From Sphingobium boeckii (lineage in GTDB: Bacteria; Pseudomonadota; Alphaproteobacteria; Sphingomonadales; Sphingomonadaceae), in NCBI RefSeq assembly GCF_014199215.1, contig NZ_JACIJC010000008.1, positions 1 through 58,872 of the forward strand: a stretch of DNA of 58,872 nt, read 5' to 3'. Within the stretch, counting starts at the first letter, position 1, and every line of letters starts with the position of its first letter. Positions 1 through 8,515 of this stretch are shown piece by piece. The translations under genes were made by a program, and so were the position numbers. Under the pieces are notes generated by a model. It was not told the origin of the DNA and made no database searches. It was given only the letters and a program-made list of their open reading frames with translations.

Positions 1-94
1 GCGTCTTATGCCGCCAAAACGAACCAGACTCCGCCTCAAACAACAACAAATCCGTGAACGTCCCGCCAACATCAACACCAAGACGATATGTCAT
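1..94 (-). CDS. Hydantoinase/oxoprolinase A-type protein, N-terminus only (partial)
   Basis: Only the first 31 codons lie in the window; the gene continues past the left edge. The translation begins MTYRLGVDVGGTFTDLLLF, the N-terminal actin-like ATPase signature (GVDxGGTFTD) of the HyuA family: N-methylhydantoinase A, 5-oxoprolinase and acetophenone carboxylase subunits, which use ATP to open or carboxylate their substrates. An AAGGA ribosome site sits about 7 nt before the ATG. The gene starts 28 bp after the HMG-CoA-lyase-type gene on the same strand, so it is probably the distal gene of that operon. The family is clear; substrate and partner subunit are outside the window. Confidence 0.8.
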   Translation of the reverse strand, partial: MTYRLGVDVGGTFTDLLLFEAESGSFWRHKT

Positions 95-122
95 AAAGGC
101 TTCCTTAAAACTGAAGACAGCG

Positions 123-1037
123 TCATGCGGCGTGCTCGCGCGACGGAAAGGGGTCCACGCGGCTAAGCTGCGCGGGGACGGCGCGCTGCATCTCCTGCGA
201 GAGCCAGCGCGCGGTTTCGATCGTGCGATCGAGATCCACCCCGGTCGACACATCCGACCGGTGAAGAAGATAAAGCAGATCCTCGGTGCCGATATTGCCC
301 GTGGCATTGGGTGCAAACGGGCATCCACCGATCCCGCCGACCGAGGCGTCCAACGTGGCGGCTCCGGCCTGCACCGCAGCCCAGGCGTTGGCGATCCCGG
401 TGTTGCGGGTGTTATGAAGATGTACGCGTACCGGCGTGGCGCCGATTTCCTGGCGGACACGCGCGACCAGATTGAAAACCTGCTCGGGCACGGCCACGCC
501 GATCGTATCCGCCAGCGCAATCTCGGCTGGGCCGGCCTGCGCCAATTGCTTGGCCATGCGCACAACATGATCGGGATCGACAAGGCCTTCGAAGGGGCAG
601 CCGAAGGCCGCGCCGATTGTGACCTGTGCGCTGCGTCCTTCCGCCTTCGCAAAGCGCACGACATCTGCCGCCGATTCTACCGATTCGGCGGATGTTTGCC
701 CCTGATTGCGCTGCGCGAAGCTATCGCTTGCCACGCAGACCGCGCCGATCTGCTTCACTTTGGTTTCCAGCGCGCGCAGCAATCCGCGCTTGTTCATCAC
801 CAGGCCGATCGTGATCACGTCATCGGGCAGGTTCAGCGCGGCGATCACGGCTTCGGCATCCGCCATCTGCGGCACGCGATCCGCACGCACGAAGCTCGCG
901 ACCTCAATCCGGCGCACCCCGGCCAGGACCATGCGATCGATCAGCGCGACCTTCTGGGCCGTGCTGAAGATCAGCTTTTCGTTCTGGAGTCCGTCGCGAG
1001 CGGAAACCTCGACGATCTCGACGGTCGCGGCACGCAT
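123..1037 (-). CDS. Hydroxymethylglutaryl-CoA lyase family enzyme
   Basis: TIM-barrel lyase of the DRE/HMGL family, 304 aa, close to the usual length for HMG-CoA lyase. Visible signatures are SARDGLQNE near residue 12 (metal and catalytic Arg/Asp), HLHNTRNTG near residue 200 (HxH metal site) and GGIGGCPFAPNATGN near residue 235 (the glycine-rich loop with the catalytic Cys). The family cleaves 3-hydroxy-3-methylglutaryl-CoA or related CoA esters to acetyl-CoA and a keto acid in the cytoplasm. GAGG precedes the ATG by about 6 nt. Neighbours are an MFS carrier upstream and a HyuA-type gene downstream, so a role in a dedicated catabolic route is as likely as leucine degradation. The true substrate may be another 3-hydroxy acid thioester. 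Confidence 0.88.
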   Translation of the reverse strand: MRAATVEIVEVSARDGLQNEKLIFSTAQKVALIDRMVLAGVRRIEVASFVRADRVPQMADAEAVIAALNLPDDVITIGLVMNKRGLLRALETKVKQIGAVCVASDSFAQRNQGQTSAESVESAADVVRFAKAEGRSAQVTIGAAFGCPFEGLVDPDHVVRMAKQLAQAGPAEIALADTIGVAVPEQVFNLVARVRQEIGATPVRVHLHNTRNTGIANAWAAVQAGAATLDASVGGIGGCPFAPNATGNIGTEDLLYLLHRSDVSTGVDLDRTIETARWLSQEMQRAVPAQLSRVDPFPSREHAA

Positions 1038-1195
1038 GTTTCGCCTCTATTCCAAAAGGGGACTGGCCCGGTTTATGATCGGTTTTCGCAAGCCTCACCG
1101 CGATCGGACGCTTACTGACCGGCTGAAAGTCAGCGATCATGCGGCATTCCGCAATGGGGCTTCCTCAATTATTCAACAAGCGAACATAATCGTGA

Positions 1196-2416
1196 TCAGC
1201 TTTTGATATCCCATTGGGGGTATCGGCCGAGTGCGAGCAATGCAAGACCACCGGCCCCCATCAAGCCAGCCGCGGCATAAAGCGCGCCATCATAGCTGCC
1301 CGTGGCATCGAACACGAGCGCGAAGCCATAGGATCCGGCCCCGGCGGCCAACGAGAAACCGGCCCATTGCCAGGCATAGATGCGTCCGTAATTGCGCATC
1401 CCGAAATAGCGCGCGCACAGATAGGCGATCAGATCGAACTCCGCCCCGCCCGCCAGGCCGACCAGTGCGGCAGCGATTCCGGGGGAGAGATCGAGCGCAA
1501 GCAGCACGCAGGCGGTAGCGGGCAATGCCAGCATCGCCACCGCCACCAGCGGCGCCCAAAAGCGATCGAGCAGATATCCCGCGAGGATCCGCCCGACGAT
1601 CACGTTCACGCCAAGCAAACTGGCGTAAAGCGCCGCATGTTCGACGCCGCCCTGTTTCAGCATCGGCACCAGATTGGGGATGGAGCCGCCGATGGCGAAG
1701 GAAATGCCCGCAAAGCTGGCCAATATGAGCCAGAAGCGATAGCCGCGCAGCGCCTCGCCAAAGGTGAGGCCATAAAGCGGCATCGGCTTCACATCCTGAC
1801 CGGCCGGCCCCTGCGGCTCTCGCATGTGGAAAAGCAGCCACGCCGTCGGCAGCGCGACGAACAGGACGGCGGCTCCGATCGCCAGATACCCCGTCCGCCA
1901 GCCATAGGCCTGGATCATCAGATCGACGAGCGGCGGCGCGGCGAAGGCGGTGATCCCGCTGCCGGATAATGCGATGCCAAGGGCAAAGCCGCGCGCGTTG
2001 ACGAACCAGTCCGCAATGCCCCTTGACCATGTAAGCGGCGACGTGCCGATGCCGAGCACCGCGATCAGGAACCAGCTTGCGCGCCACATCAAAGGATCGC
2101 CATTCTGGCTGGCCAACAGCAGAAAGCCCAGCACGAGACACATTTGACTGACCAGCGTCACCCGGCGAACCCCGAACCGATCGATCATCCAGCCCGCAAG
2201 CCCGGCGACCATCACCGTGCCGATCATGGAAAACACCAGACCGGATTGAACGGTGGACTGGGGCCATCCCATATCTTCGGCAATCGGCCGCGCGAAGACG
2301 CCCAGCGTGTAGAACGGCAATGAGGTCAGCCCCAGCGTGACGCCCACAAGCGCCGCGACCAAGACCCTCCAGCCGCCCCGCCTGCATTCTTCCCGAAAAC
2401 CCCCGCTATCGCTCAT
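1196..2416 (-). CDS. MFS transporter (monocarboxylate/oxalate-formate type)
   Basis: Integral inner-membrane carrier of 406 aa with about 12 hydrophobic segments in two six-helix halves. The MFS loop signature GWMIDRFGVRRV follows TM2 and a weaker copy (GYLLDRFWAP) follows TM8. Overall pattern resembles the OFA/MCT branch that moves small carboxylates. It begins 20 bp after the alpha/beta-hydrolase-fold gene and lies 158 bp before the HMGL-type gene, so it most likely imports the substrate of this minus-strand operon. Family assignment is firm; the substrate is inferred only from context. Confidence 0.85.
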   Translation of the reverse strand: MSDSGGFREECRRGGWRVLVAALVGVTLGLTSLPFYTLGVFARPIAEDMGWPQSTVQSGLVFSMIGTVMVAGLAGWMIDRFGVRRVTLVSQMCLVLGFLLLASQNGDPLMWRASWFLIAVLGIGTSPLTWSRGIADWFVNARGFALGIALSGSGITAFAAPPLVDLMIQAYGWRTGYLAIGAAVLFVALPTAWLLFHMREPQGPAGQDVKPMPLYGLTFGEALRGYRFWLILASFAGISFAIGGSIPNLVPMLKQGGVEHAALYASLLGVNVIVGRILAGYLLDRFWAPLVAVAMLALPATACVLLALDLSPGIAAALVGLAGGAEFDLIAYLCARYFGMRNYGRIYAWQWAGFSLAAGAGSYGFALVFDATGSYDGALYAAAGLMGAGGLALLALGRYPQWDIKS

Positions 2417-2436
2417 GCCCGCCCCTTTACCGTCCC

Positions 2437-3264
2437 TTATCCCAGAAAATCTTCGATGGCGCGCGCAACCAACGCCGGCGGTGCCATGGGGCCGCCTTCA
2501 CTTTCGATCCGGTGAAGCGTCGCATTCGGCAGGAGGTCAGCCGCGCGCCGACTCGGCTCGGCAAGCGTGTCGTCCACCGCTGAAATGCACAGCACCGGCT
2601 GGGCAACAAGCGGCAGGCGCGCAAGCGTGGGATAATGGAATGCGGCGCGATAGCCTGGCGGTATGCCATCCCGGCCCTTGATTACTTCCAGCACCCATGG
2701 ATGCAGGTGTTCGGCCGGCGGCAGGCCAGCACCGCGCGCAGCCTTTGCCGATTTGTCATACCAGGGCCAGAACAGGATCTGGTCCTTGCAGAAATTATGC
2801 GCCCACAGGAGGTGCATCCCGTTGATATCCGGCTTCACGTCAGGGGCATAATTGGCGACATATTCTGTCACTTCTTCCGGCGTGAAGATCGGCACCCCGT
2901 CCAGAATGATCCGGTTGACCCGCGATGGAGCCATGATCGCGGCTTCGATCGCAAGGCACGCGCCGGTATGCGATCCATAAAGATCCACTTTATCTTCACC
3001 CAGCGAGTCGATCAGCGCCACCAGATCGGCGGCGTAATCCGCGATGGCGGGATGCGCGATCCCGTTCGAGTCGCTGTCTCCCAGACCGGCGAGATCGGGC
3101 GCGATCACCGGACGGTCCGGAATGCAGCGCACAAGATCCTCGATCTGGCGTGACGATCCCGGAAGCGCGTGCAGCGCGATCAGCGTGCGACCCTGGCCGA
3201 GCTTCATCCTGTAATGGATCTGTCGATCCGGCAGATCGAAGAAGCGGCGTCGGATTTGCGTCAA
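2437..3264 (-). CDS. Alpha/beta-hydrolase-fold protein with His at the nucleophile position
   Basis: A 275 aa protein with the alpha/beta hydrolase layout: an oxyanion-type segment HALPGSS near residue 32, strand 5 and nucleophile elbow LYGSHTGA near 95-102, and an acid loop SAVDDTLAE near 230. The elbow reads G-S-H-T-G, so His99 stands where Ser, Cys or Asp is expected. The usual C-terminal catalytic His is also missing (EGGPMAP). Classical serine hydrolysis is therefore doubtful. A GxHTG elbow does recur in some alpha/beta proteins. The start is TTG at 3264; the next in-frame Met would cut the first strand, and the ribosome site is weak. First gene of the minus-strand operon. Confidence 0.8.
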   Translation of the reverse strand: MTQIRRRFFDLPDRQIHYRMKLGQGRTLIALHALPGSSRQIEDLVRCIPDRPVIAPDLAGLGDSDSNGIAHPAIADYAADLVALIDSLGEDKVDLYGSHTGACLAIEAAIMAPSRVNRIILDGVPIFTPEEVTEYVANYAPDVKPDINGMHLLWAHNFCKDQILFWPWYDKSAKAARGAGLPPAEHLHPWVLEVIKGRDGIPPGYRAAFHYPTLARLPLVAQPVLCISAVDDTLAEPSRRAADLLPNATLHRIESEGGPMAPPALVARAIEDFLG

Positions 3265-3688
3265 GGGAACCCCGGCATGGCTTTGATTTTCAGATCGGTC
3301 GCCATCGAAAGCGATTGCGCCCGATGGCTGGCGTGTGAAAAGGATTCAGTCAAACAGCGGAGGCGCCGCTCGAGCGTCCGGTCCCGGCTTAACTCAGCGC
3401 GCCCGCGTCGTTGGCATGACGGAAAATTTGATCACCCTTCGAACAAGACTGATGCTTCGAGCGATCTTCGGGGACCGCGCGCATCATCCAGAGCGGAAAG
3501 ACCGTGAAGGGCAGCCGGCTGGTGGGAACGGATTAAACCAAAGCGGACGATTGGACGGATGGTGCCCGGATTATCCATAGAGCGATCACAAACATTCGCC
3601 TTATCCGATCGCGCCCGCTCGCAGTTATGCTGGAAACGCGTTAGGCCATTCCTGCAGGGGGCAGAACGAGACACCGAGAGGGTTGACG
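3265..3688. promoter_or_regulatory. Divergent intergenic region, 424 bp
   Basis: Separates the minus-strand operon starting at 3264 from the plus-strand methyltransferase operon starting at 3689, so both promoters should lie here. I see no convincing coding frame, no clear paired -35/-10 boxes and no strong palindrome. Either the regulator acts from elsewhere or its operator is not visible by eye. Confidence 0.4.
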
Positions 3689-4906
3689 ATGCTCAATACG
3701 TTTCAGCAGATTTCGCACGACATGCTGCCGCAGCCCACGCCGGACGAAGCCGCACGCCAAGAATTTGCCAAGAGCCTGAAGCAATTCGTGCAGCAGGGGC
3801 TGCTGCCCGGCCTCCAGCCGATCTTCAAAAGCCGTGCCGCACAGCGTTTCGCCAGAGAAACCGGTCGGGAGCCGGTGGACCGCCATGACATTCGCAAGGC
3901 GATGGTCCCGGACCCGTATTTCCGCCATTATGCCGCGGTCAACCGCATCAGCCAGGAGCTTTTGTGGGATAGCGTGATCGACAGTATCGAGCGCGATCTC
4001 CCCACATTGGAAGAAAGCGCCCGGAAGCAATCGGACACCAATAGCGGCCAGTTGCTGATCCCCGACGATTTCGATGTGCCCCGCTATGTCGCCGCGCTCG
4101 ATATTCATTGTATGCCCGGCGGCTATGCCGGCGAAGGCGCGGATGATGCCAGGGACGTTTCTCTCGGCGCGCTCTATGATCGCGGCGTCTATCTCTATTC
4201 CATGGGCTATACCGGCCCCTATAATGACGATCTCGGCCGCTCGGTCTGCAATTATGTGAAGCGCAAGCTGGATGGTTTTGCGCCCAAGCGGATTCTCGAC
4301 ATGGGTTGCACGGTCGGGCATTCGACGCTGCCCTATAAGGAATTGTTTCCAGACGCCGAAGTATGGGGCATCGACGTTGCCGCGCCGCAGATCCGCTATG
4401 CTCACGCCCGCGCCGGCGCGATGGGTCTCGATGTGAATTTCGCGCAAATGAATGCGGAGCGGACCACATTTCCCGATGGCCATTTCGATCTGATCGTGAG
4501 CCACATTCTGCTGCATGAGACATCGGGCAAGGCGATGCCGCGCATTTTCGAGGAATGCCATCGCCTGCTTGCGCCGGGCGGTTACATGATCCACGCCGAT
4601 CTGCCGCCGTTCGACCTGATGGATCCGTTCACCCAGTTCATCCTGGATAACGAAACCTATTACAATAATGAGCCCTTCTGGGGTGCGATGCGCGAGATGG
4701 ACCAGGTTGCGCTCGCCACCAAGGCTGGCTTCGAACCAGACACGATCCGGTTCGATACTGCCCCCATGGCGGTGATGGAGTTCGCGGCCATGGCGGCTGA
4801 CGGCTATAGCCAGGATGCGGCCAGCGCGGTGGCGGAACGCGATTTCACCGCGGGCGAGTTCGCGCCCGGCGGTGGCTGGGAAGTGTTGATCGCCCGCAAG
4901 AACTGA
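3689..4906 (+). CDS. Class I SAM-dependent methyltransferase with N-terminal helical extension
   Basis: A 405 aa cytosolic protein. Residues 1 to about 190 form a mixed, mostly helical extension without a recognised domain. The C-terminal half is a Rossmann methyltransferase: motif I ILDMGCTVGHST near residue 210, acidic loop WGIDVAAPQ near 233 and motif IV FDLIVSHILLHE near 270. ATG at 3689 is preferred to the TTG six bases upstream because GAGAGG lies 7 nt before it. It is followed after 22 bp by a small helical protein and then an FAD oxidase, so it probably methylates or demethylates an intermediate of a shared pathway. The methyl acceptor is unknown. Confidence 0.85.
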   Translation: MLNTFQQISHDMLPQPTPDEAARQEFAKSLKQFVQQGLLPGLQPIFKSRAAQRFARETGREPVDRHDIRKAMVPDPYFRHYAAVNRISQELLWDSVIDSIERDLPTLEESARKQSDTNSGQLLIPDDFDVPRYVAALDIHCMPGGYAGEGADDARDVSLGALYDRGVYLYSMGYTGPYNDDLGRSVCNYVKRKLDGFAPKRILDMGCTVGHSTLPYKELFPDAEVWGIDVAAPQIRYAHARAGAMGLDVNFAQMNAERTTFPDGHFDLIVSHILLHETSGKAMPRIFEECHRLLAPGGYMIHADLPPFDLMDPFTQFILDNETYYNNEPFWGAMREMDQVALATKAGFEPDTIRFDTAPMAVMEFAAMAADGYSQDAASAVAERDFTAGEFAPGGGWEVLIARKN

Positions 4907-4928
4907 TCCGATCGATAAGGGATAGACA

Positions 4929-5264
4929 ATGAAACGCGATGCCAAGGGCAAGCGGCCGTCCTTCTATGACGAGCCCGCGCTGGATCAGATGATGTCGATG
5001 ATCATGGTGCTGGCCGGGGAAGTCTCCGTGCTGGCCGATCACGTGGATTCGATGGAGCGTGTGATGACCGCCAAGGGCATCGACATGCCCCGCGAGATCG
5101 CGGCCCTGACGCTCGACCAGCAAGCGCTGGAAGCACGCGAAGCCCGGCGGCAGGCGATGCTGGACAGGCTGTTCTATCTCCTGCGCAAAGAGGCGGCAGA
5201 AGCCGAGAAGCGCGAAACCAGCACCGGCTATACCGCGGTCATTGACGAAATCGCTCAAGGATGA
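4929..5264 (+). CDS. Small helical protein of unknown function
   Basis: Encodes 111 aa, largely alpha-helical with heptad-like hydrophobic spacing (residues about 18-95), charged ends and no signal peptide. GATAAGGGA precedes the ATG by about 8 nt. It starts 22 bp after the methyltransferase and its stop overlaps the start of the FAD oxidase (ATGA), so it is translationally coupled to the oxidase and may be a small accessory or bridging subunit. I do not recognise the family. The tight packing between two enzymes argues that it is a real gene. Confidence 0.7.
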   Translation: MKRDAKGKRPSFYDEPALDQMMSMIMVLAGEVSVLADHVDSMERVMTAKGIDMPREIAALTLDQQALEAREARRQAMLDRLFYLLRKEAAEAEKRETSTGYTAVIDEIAQG

Positions 5265-6829
5265 GCACCTCGGCAACCTGCGCGGAGCGGCTCTCTGCAT
5301 TGCTGGGCGACGATTATCTCCTGCGCGGCGCAGATGACATCCAGGGCTATGCGACCGATGTCTACCGCCGGCTGGCGCTTCCCTTCGCGGTTGCCCGGCC
5401 GGGCAGCATCGAGGAACTGCAGGCCGTCATCAAGACCGCTGCGGAAACCGGCACCCCCTTCACAATCCGGGGCGGCGGCGCATCCTATACCGATGGCTAT
5501 CTCTCGATCGATTCTGGCCATCTGCTGATCGATCTCAGCCGGCTCGATCGCATCGTGACGATCGATGAACTGAACGGCTTCGTCACCGTCGAAGCGGGTG
5601 TGACCTGGGCTGCGCTGTCCGACGCGCTGTCCGCGCGCGGCTTTCGGACTCCGTTTCTCGGACCGTTCTCCGGTCTGGTCGCCACCGTCGGCGGGTCGGT
5701 GTCCCAGAATTCGATCAGCCATGGTTCCGGCGCCTACGGCATATCGGCCGAATCCGTGCTGGCGATCGATATCATCACTGCACAAGGCGACCTGCTGAGC
5801 ACCGGATCGAGCGCGGCGGGTGGCCTGCCCTTCGCCCGGCATTTCGGGCCGGATCTGACCGGTCTGTTCACCGGCGATGGCGGGGCGTTCGGCGTCAAGG
5901 CGCGGATCACCCTGCCGCTGATCCGCCTGCGACCGGCGCATCGGCCCATCTCCTTTGCCTTTCCCGATTTTGCATCGATGCACGAATCCATGCGCCGCAT
6001 CGCGCATGAACGGATCGAGGATTCGCATTTCGCGCTGGATGCAGCCCTGTCTCAAGGGCAGATCGCCCGGCAGGATCGCGCGGGCGCTTCGCTGACCATG
6101 GCGATGTCCATCATCAAGAGCTCTCCTTCGCTGCTCGCCGGCGTCCGTCAGGTGATCGGCGCGGGCCTGTCCGCCCGGCGGCAGATCCAGCGCGCGGCCT
6201 TTATGACGCATTATATCGTCGAAGGGTTTGACGATGCCGAAACCAAGGCGCGTCTGCATCGTCTGCGCCAATTGGTGCGCGGCCTCGGCCGCGAAATCGT
6301 GGCGACCGTGCCCGCAGTGGTTCGCGGTATGCCCTTTGCCCCGCTCTACAACACGCTCGGCCCCGCGGGCGAACGCTGGGTGCCGCTGCACGGCATCATG
6401 CCGCATAGCGCAGCGCCCGCATTTCACGATGCGCTGGATGCTTTCTATGCGGAACGCCGCGCCGATTTCGAGCGGCTGGGCGTATGGACCGGCGGCATGT
6501 TTTCCACGGTGGGATCCAGCGGCTTTCTTTATGAGATTGCGATCTACTGGCCGGACGTCTCGACCGCCTATCATGCGAGCGCCATCCCTGCGGACTATCT
6601 GGCTGCGCTGCCCCGCTATCCGGACAATCCGGAAGCACGGGATTATGTGCACACATTGAAGGCCGACCTGATCGCGCTTTACGTCAAGCATGGCGCGATC
6701 AACTTTCAGCTCGGCCGGGCTTATCCTTATGCGTCGCGGCTGGAGCAAACTCCGCTCGATCTTGTGCGCGCGATCAAGGCGCAACTCGATCCGACCGGTG
6801 CGATCGCACCGGGGGCGCTCGGACTTTGA
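5261..6829 (+). CDS. FAD-linked oxidase (PCMH/GlcD-type)
   Basis: A 522 aa flavoprotein with an N-terminal PCMH FAD-binding domain (about 25-225): ARPGSIEELQAVIKTA, then TIRGGGASYTDGY around the FAD pyrophosphate and GLVATVGGSVSQNS. The C-terminal domain (about 230-520) resembles those of D-lactate/glycolate oxidases and vanillyl-alcohol-oxidase relatives. The family oxidises hydroxy acids or phenolic side chains by hydride transfer to FAD. No signal peptide, so cytosolic or loosely membrane-bound. The start codon overlaps the preceding stop by 4 nt. Operon with a methyltransferase suggests work on a methoxylated or hydroxy-acid substrate, which is inference. Confidence 0.85.
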   Translation: MSTSATCAERLSALLGDDYLLRGADDIQGYATDVYRRLALPFAVARPGSIEELQAVIKTAAETGTPFTIRGGGASYTDGYLSIDSGHLLIDLSRLDRIVTIDELNGFVTVEAGVTWAALSDALSARGFRTPFLGPFSGLVATVGGSVSQNSISHGSGAYGISAESVLAIDIITAQGDLLSTGSSAAGGLPFARHFGPDLTGLFTGDGGAFGVKARITLPLIRLRPAHRPISFAFPDFASMHESMRRIAHERIEDSHFALDAALSQGQIARQDRAGASLTMAMSIIKSSPSLLAGVRQVIGAGLSARRQIQRAAFMTHYIVEGFDDAETKARLHRLRQLVRGLGREIVATVPAVVRGMPFAPLYNTLGPAGERWVPLHGIMPHSAAPAFHDALDAFYAERRADFERLGVWTGGMFSTVGSSGFLYEIAIYWPDVSTAYHASAIPADYLAALPRYPDNPEARDYVHTLKADLIALYVKHGAINFQLGRAYPYASRLEQTPLDLVRAIKAQLDPTGAIAPGALGL

Positions 6830-6859
6830 TGATCGACTGATGGCGCGCCCTTCCGGGAC

Positions 6860-7369
6860 TCAATCGCGATAGCTCAGCTCGGGGCGGGTGCGTTCCTGCT
6901 CGGCCGGATCGTTTTCCACCAGATTGATCAGAACGCCGTCGGGGTCACGCAGGCAGACTTCGGGCTGCGCACGATGCTCCATGCGGAATATCTGCGGTTC
7001 GGGGGACCATGTGGCCCCGGCTTCGCGCAAGGCCGTCAGCGCTTCATCCATGCTGCGCACATAGAAGACGAGCGCGACCTCACCAATCCGCGCCGGCCCC
7101 GCCGCCGGGGGCAGGCTTTCGGCAGCCTGCGCGGCATCCAGTTCGAACAGCCCGACCATGCCATAATTCGGCCCCGGCCGCTTGAGGATACGGATCGAGA
7201 AGGGATGATGCTCTTCAAAGCCCAGTAGCGACGTGGCAGAGGGATCATCCAGCACGCCTTCGAAATAAGTCTCGCTCAGGCCCAGTGCGCGATAGAAAGT
7301 CGTCGCTTTCTCGAGGTCACGCACAATGATGCTGCCGCGGATCAGCGCCGAGACGTCTACTTTATTCAT
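6860..7369 (-). CDS. Glyoxalase/VOC superfamily protein
   Basis: A 169 aa vicinal-oxygen-chelate protein with two beta-alpha-beta-beta-beta repeats: the first opens SIIVRDLEKATTFYRALGL, the second around EVALVFYVRSMDEALTALRE and closes LRDPDGVLINLVEN, where the Glu is the usual metal ligand. The family covers lyases, epimerases, dioxygenases and binding proteins. Its ATG overlaps the stop of the upstream isocitrate-lyase-family gene (ATGA), so the two are co-translated and probably act on consecutive intermediates. Family is clear; reaction unknown. Confidence 0.85.
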   Translation of the reverse strand: MNKVDVSALIRGSIIVRDLEKATTFYRALGLSETYFEGVLDDPSATSLLGFEEHHPFSIRILKRPGPNYGMVGLFELDAAQAAESLPPAAGPARIGEVALVFYVRSMDEALTALREAGATWSPEPQIFRMEHRAQPEVCLRDPDGVLINLVENDPAEQERTRPELSYRD

Positions 7370-8256
7370 TGATCATTTCCTTCTTCCAACGCCCATTTCT
7401 GTTCGAAGCCGCGCACGCCCTCCATGCCGATCAACCTCCCAAAGGTGGCGAAATCGAACAGCGGAATATCCGCGGCGGCACCATCGCCTTCATCGCGCAG
7501 CCGAATGAGCGCCGTTTCCATCGCATGGGCTGCGGCCAGGCTGGTCAGCGAAGGGAAGATCGCGAACGCGAAGCCGATGGCCTCAAGCGCCTTGGCCGGC
7601 ATCATCGGGGAAAGGCCGCCATTGGCCATATTGACCATCACAGGCTGAGCAAAGCCCTCGCACGCCTGGCGCATTTCCGCCTCGCCGGACAGTGTTTCGG
7701 GGAACAGGACATCCGCCCCGGCCGCAGCATAGGCGTCCAATCGGCGCATCACGCCATCCATGCCTTCGGACTGGCGCGCATCGGTGCGGGCGATGATCAG
7801 CATCTCATCCCGCGTGTCCACCGCCACTTTGATCTTGGCGACCATATCCGCCATCGGCACGATGCGCTTGCCGGGCGAATGCCCGCATTTCTTGGGAAAT
7901 TCCTGATCCTCGATCTGGATCGCAGCGACGCCCGCCTCTTCATAACCCCGCACGGTATGATGCACGTTAAGCAACCCGCCAAAGCCCGTGTCGGCATCGG
8001 CGATGAGCGCCGCCTTGCTCGTCCGCGTCACTGTCCGCATACGATCGACCATCTGCGTATAGCTGACCAGCCCGGCATCGGGCATTCCATAAGCCGAAGC
8101 GGTGAGCCAATAGCCCGTGCCATAGATCGTATCGAACCCCACGCGATCGGCGATCAGCGCGGCGATCATATCCTGGACGCCCGGCGCCACGAAAAAATCG
8201 CCCTGTGCCAGCCGGCTTTTCAGGCGGGCTGCACCCGCTGCGACATGCTCATTCAT
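7366..8256 (-). CDS. Isocitrate lyase/PEP mutase superfamily enzyme
   Basis: A TIM-barrel C-C lyase of 296 aa. The superfamily signature with the catalytic Cys is KKCGH (EFPKKCGHSPGKR near residue 115), and the metal segment is ADADTGFGG near 75. Relatives include 2,3-dimethylmalate lyase, 2-methylisocitrate lyase and oxaloacetate decarboxylase, which cleave or decarboxylate 2-hydroxy/2-oxo diacids to pyruvate or succinate. The ATG at 8256 begins MNEHVAAG, with GGAG about 12 nt upstream; in-frame codons further upstream give an atypical basic leader and were not used. Coupled to the VOC gene and divergent from the two-domain VOC gene at 8516. Confidence 0.85.
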   Translation of the reverse strand: MNEHVAAGAARLKSRLAQGDFFVAPGVQDMIAALIADRVGFDTIYGTGYWLTASAYGMPDAGLVSYTQMVDRMRTVTRTSKAALIADADTGFGGLLNVHHTVRGYEEAGVAAIQIEDQEFPKKCGHSPGKRIVPMADMVAKIKVAVDTRDEMLIIARTDARQSEGMDGVMRRLDAYAAAGADVLFPETLSGEAEMRQACEGFAQPVMVNMANGGLSPMMPAKALEAIGFAFAIFPSLTSLAAAHAMETALIRLRDEGDGAAADIPLFDFATFGRLIGMEGVRGFEQKWALEEGNDQ

Positions 8257-8515
8257 CAAGGCGCAACTCCACCATTTCGCGGTCATGATCGAAAATTGTA
8301 TCGAAGAAGGGCGCGGGTGCCACCGCATCGTGCACCTTTCCTTCTCCACTAATCATCGCGCCCGCTCGGCGGGGCAGACCAGCGCCGAAGCGCGCTTCTT
8401 CGTCAGGCGGACACAAAAGGGCATCGTTGTTTCACGAACGCACCATCCCTCCGAAACTGACGGATGCTGGCGGCTCGGATTCCATGATTCCGCGAACCGG
8501 CCCGAAGGGAAATAT

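Noticed and set aside
3641-4951. Long open frame (436 aa) on the minus strand opposite the methyltransferase
   Set aside because: Arg/His/Ala-rich translation with no domain pattern, fully antisense to a gene with clear SAM motifs. In GC-rich DNA such mirror frames are common.
5255-6784. Long open frame (509 aa) on the minus strand opposite the FAD oxidase
   Set aside because: The plus strand has FAD-binding motifs, a ribosome site and operon coupling; the minus product is low-complexity Arg/Gln/Asp without motifs.
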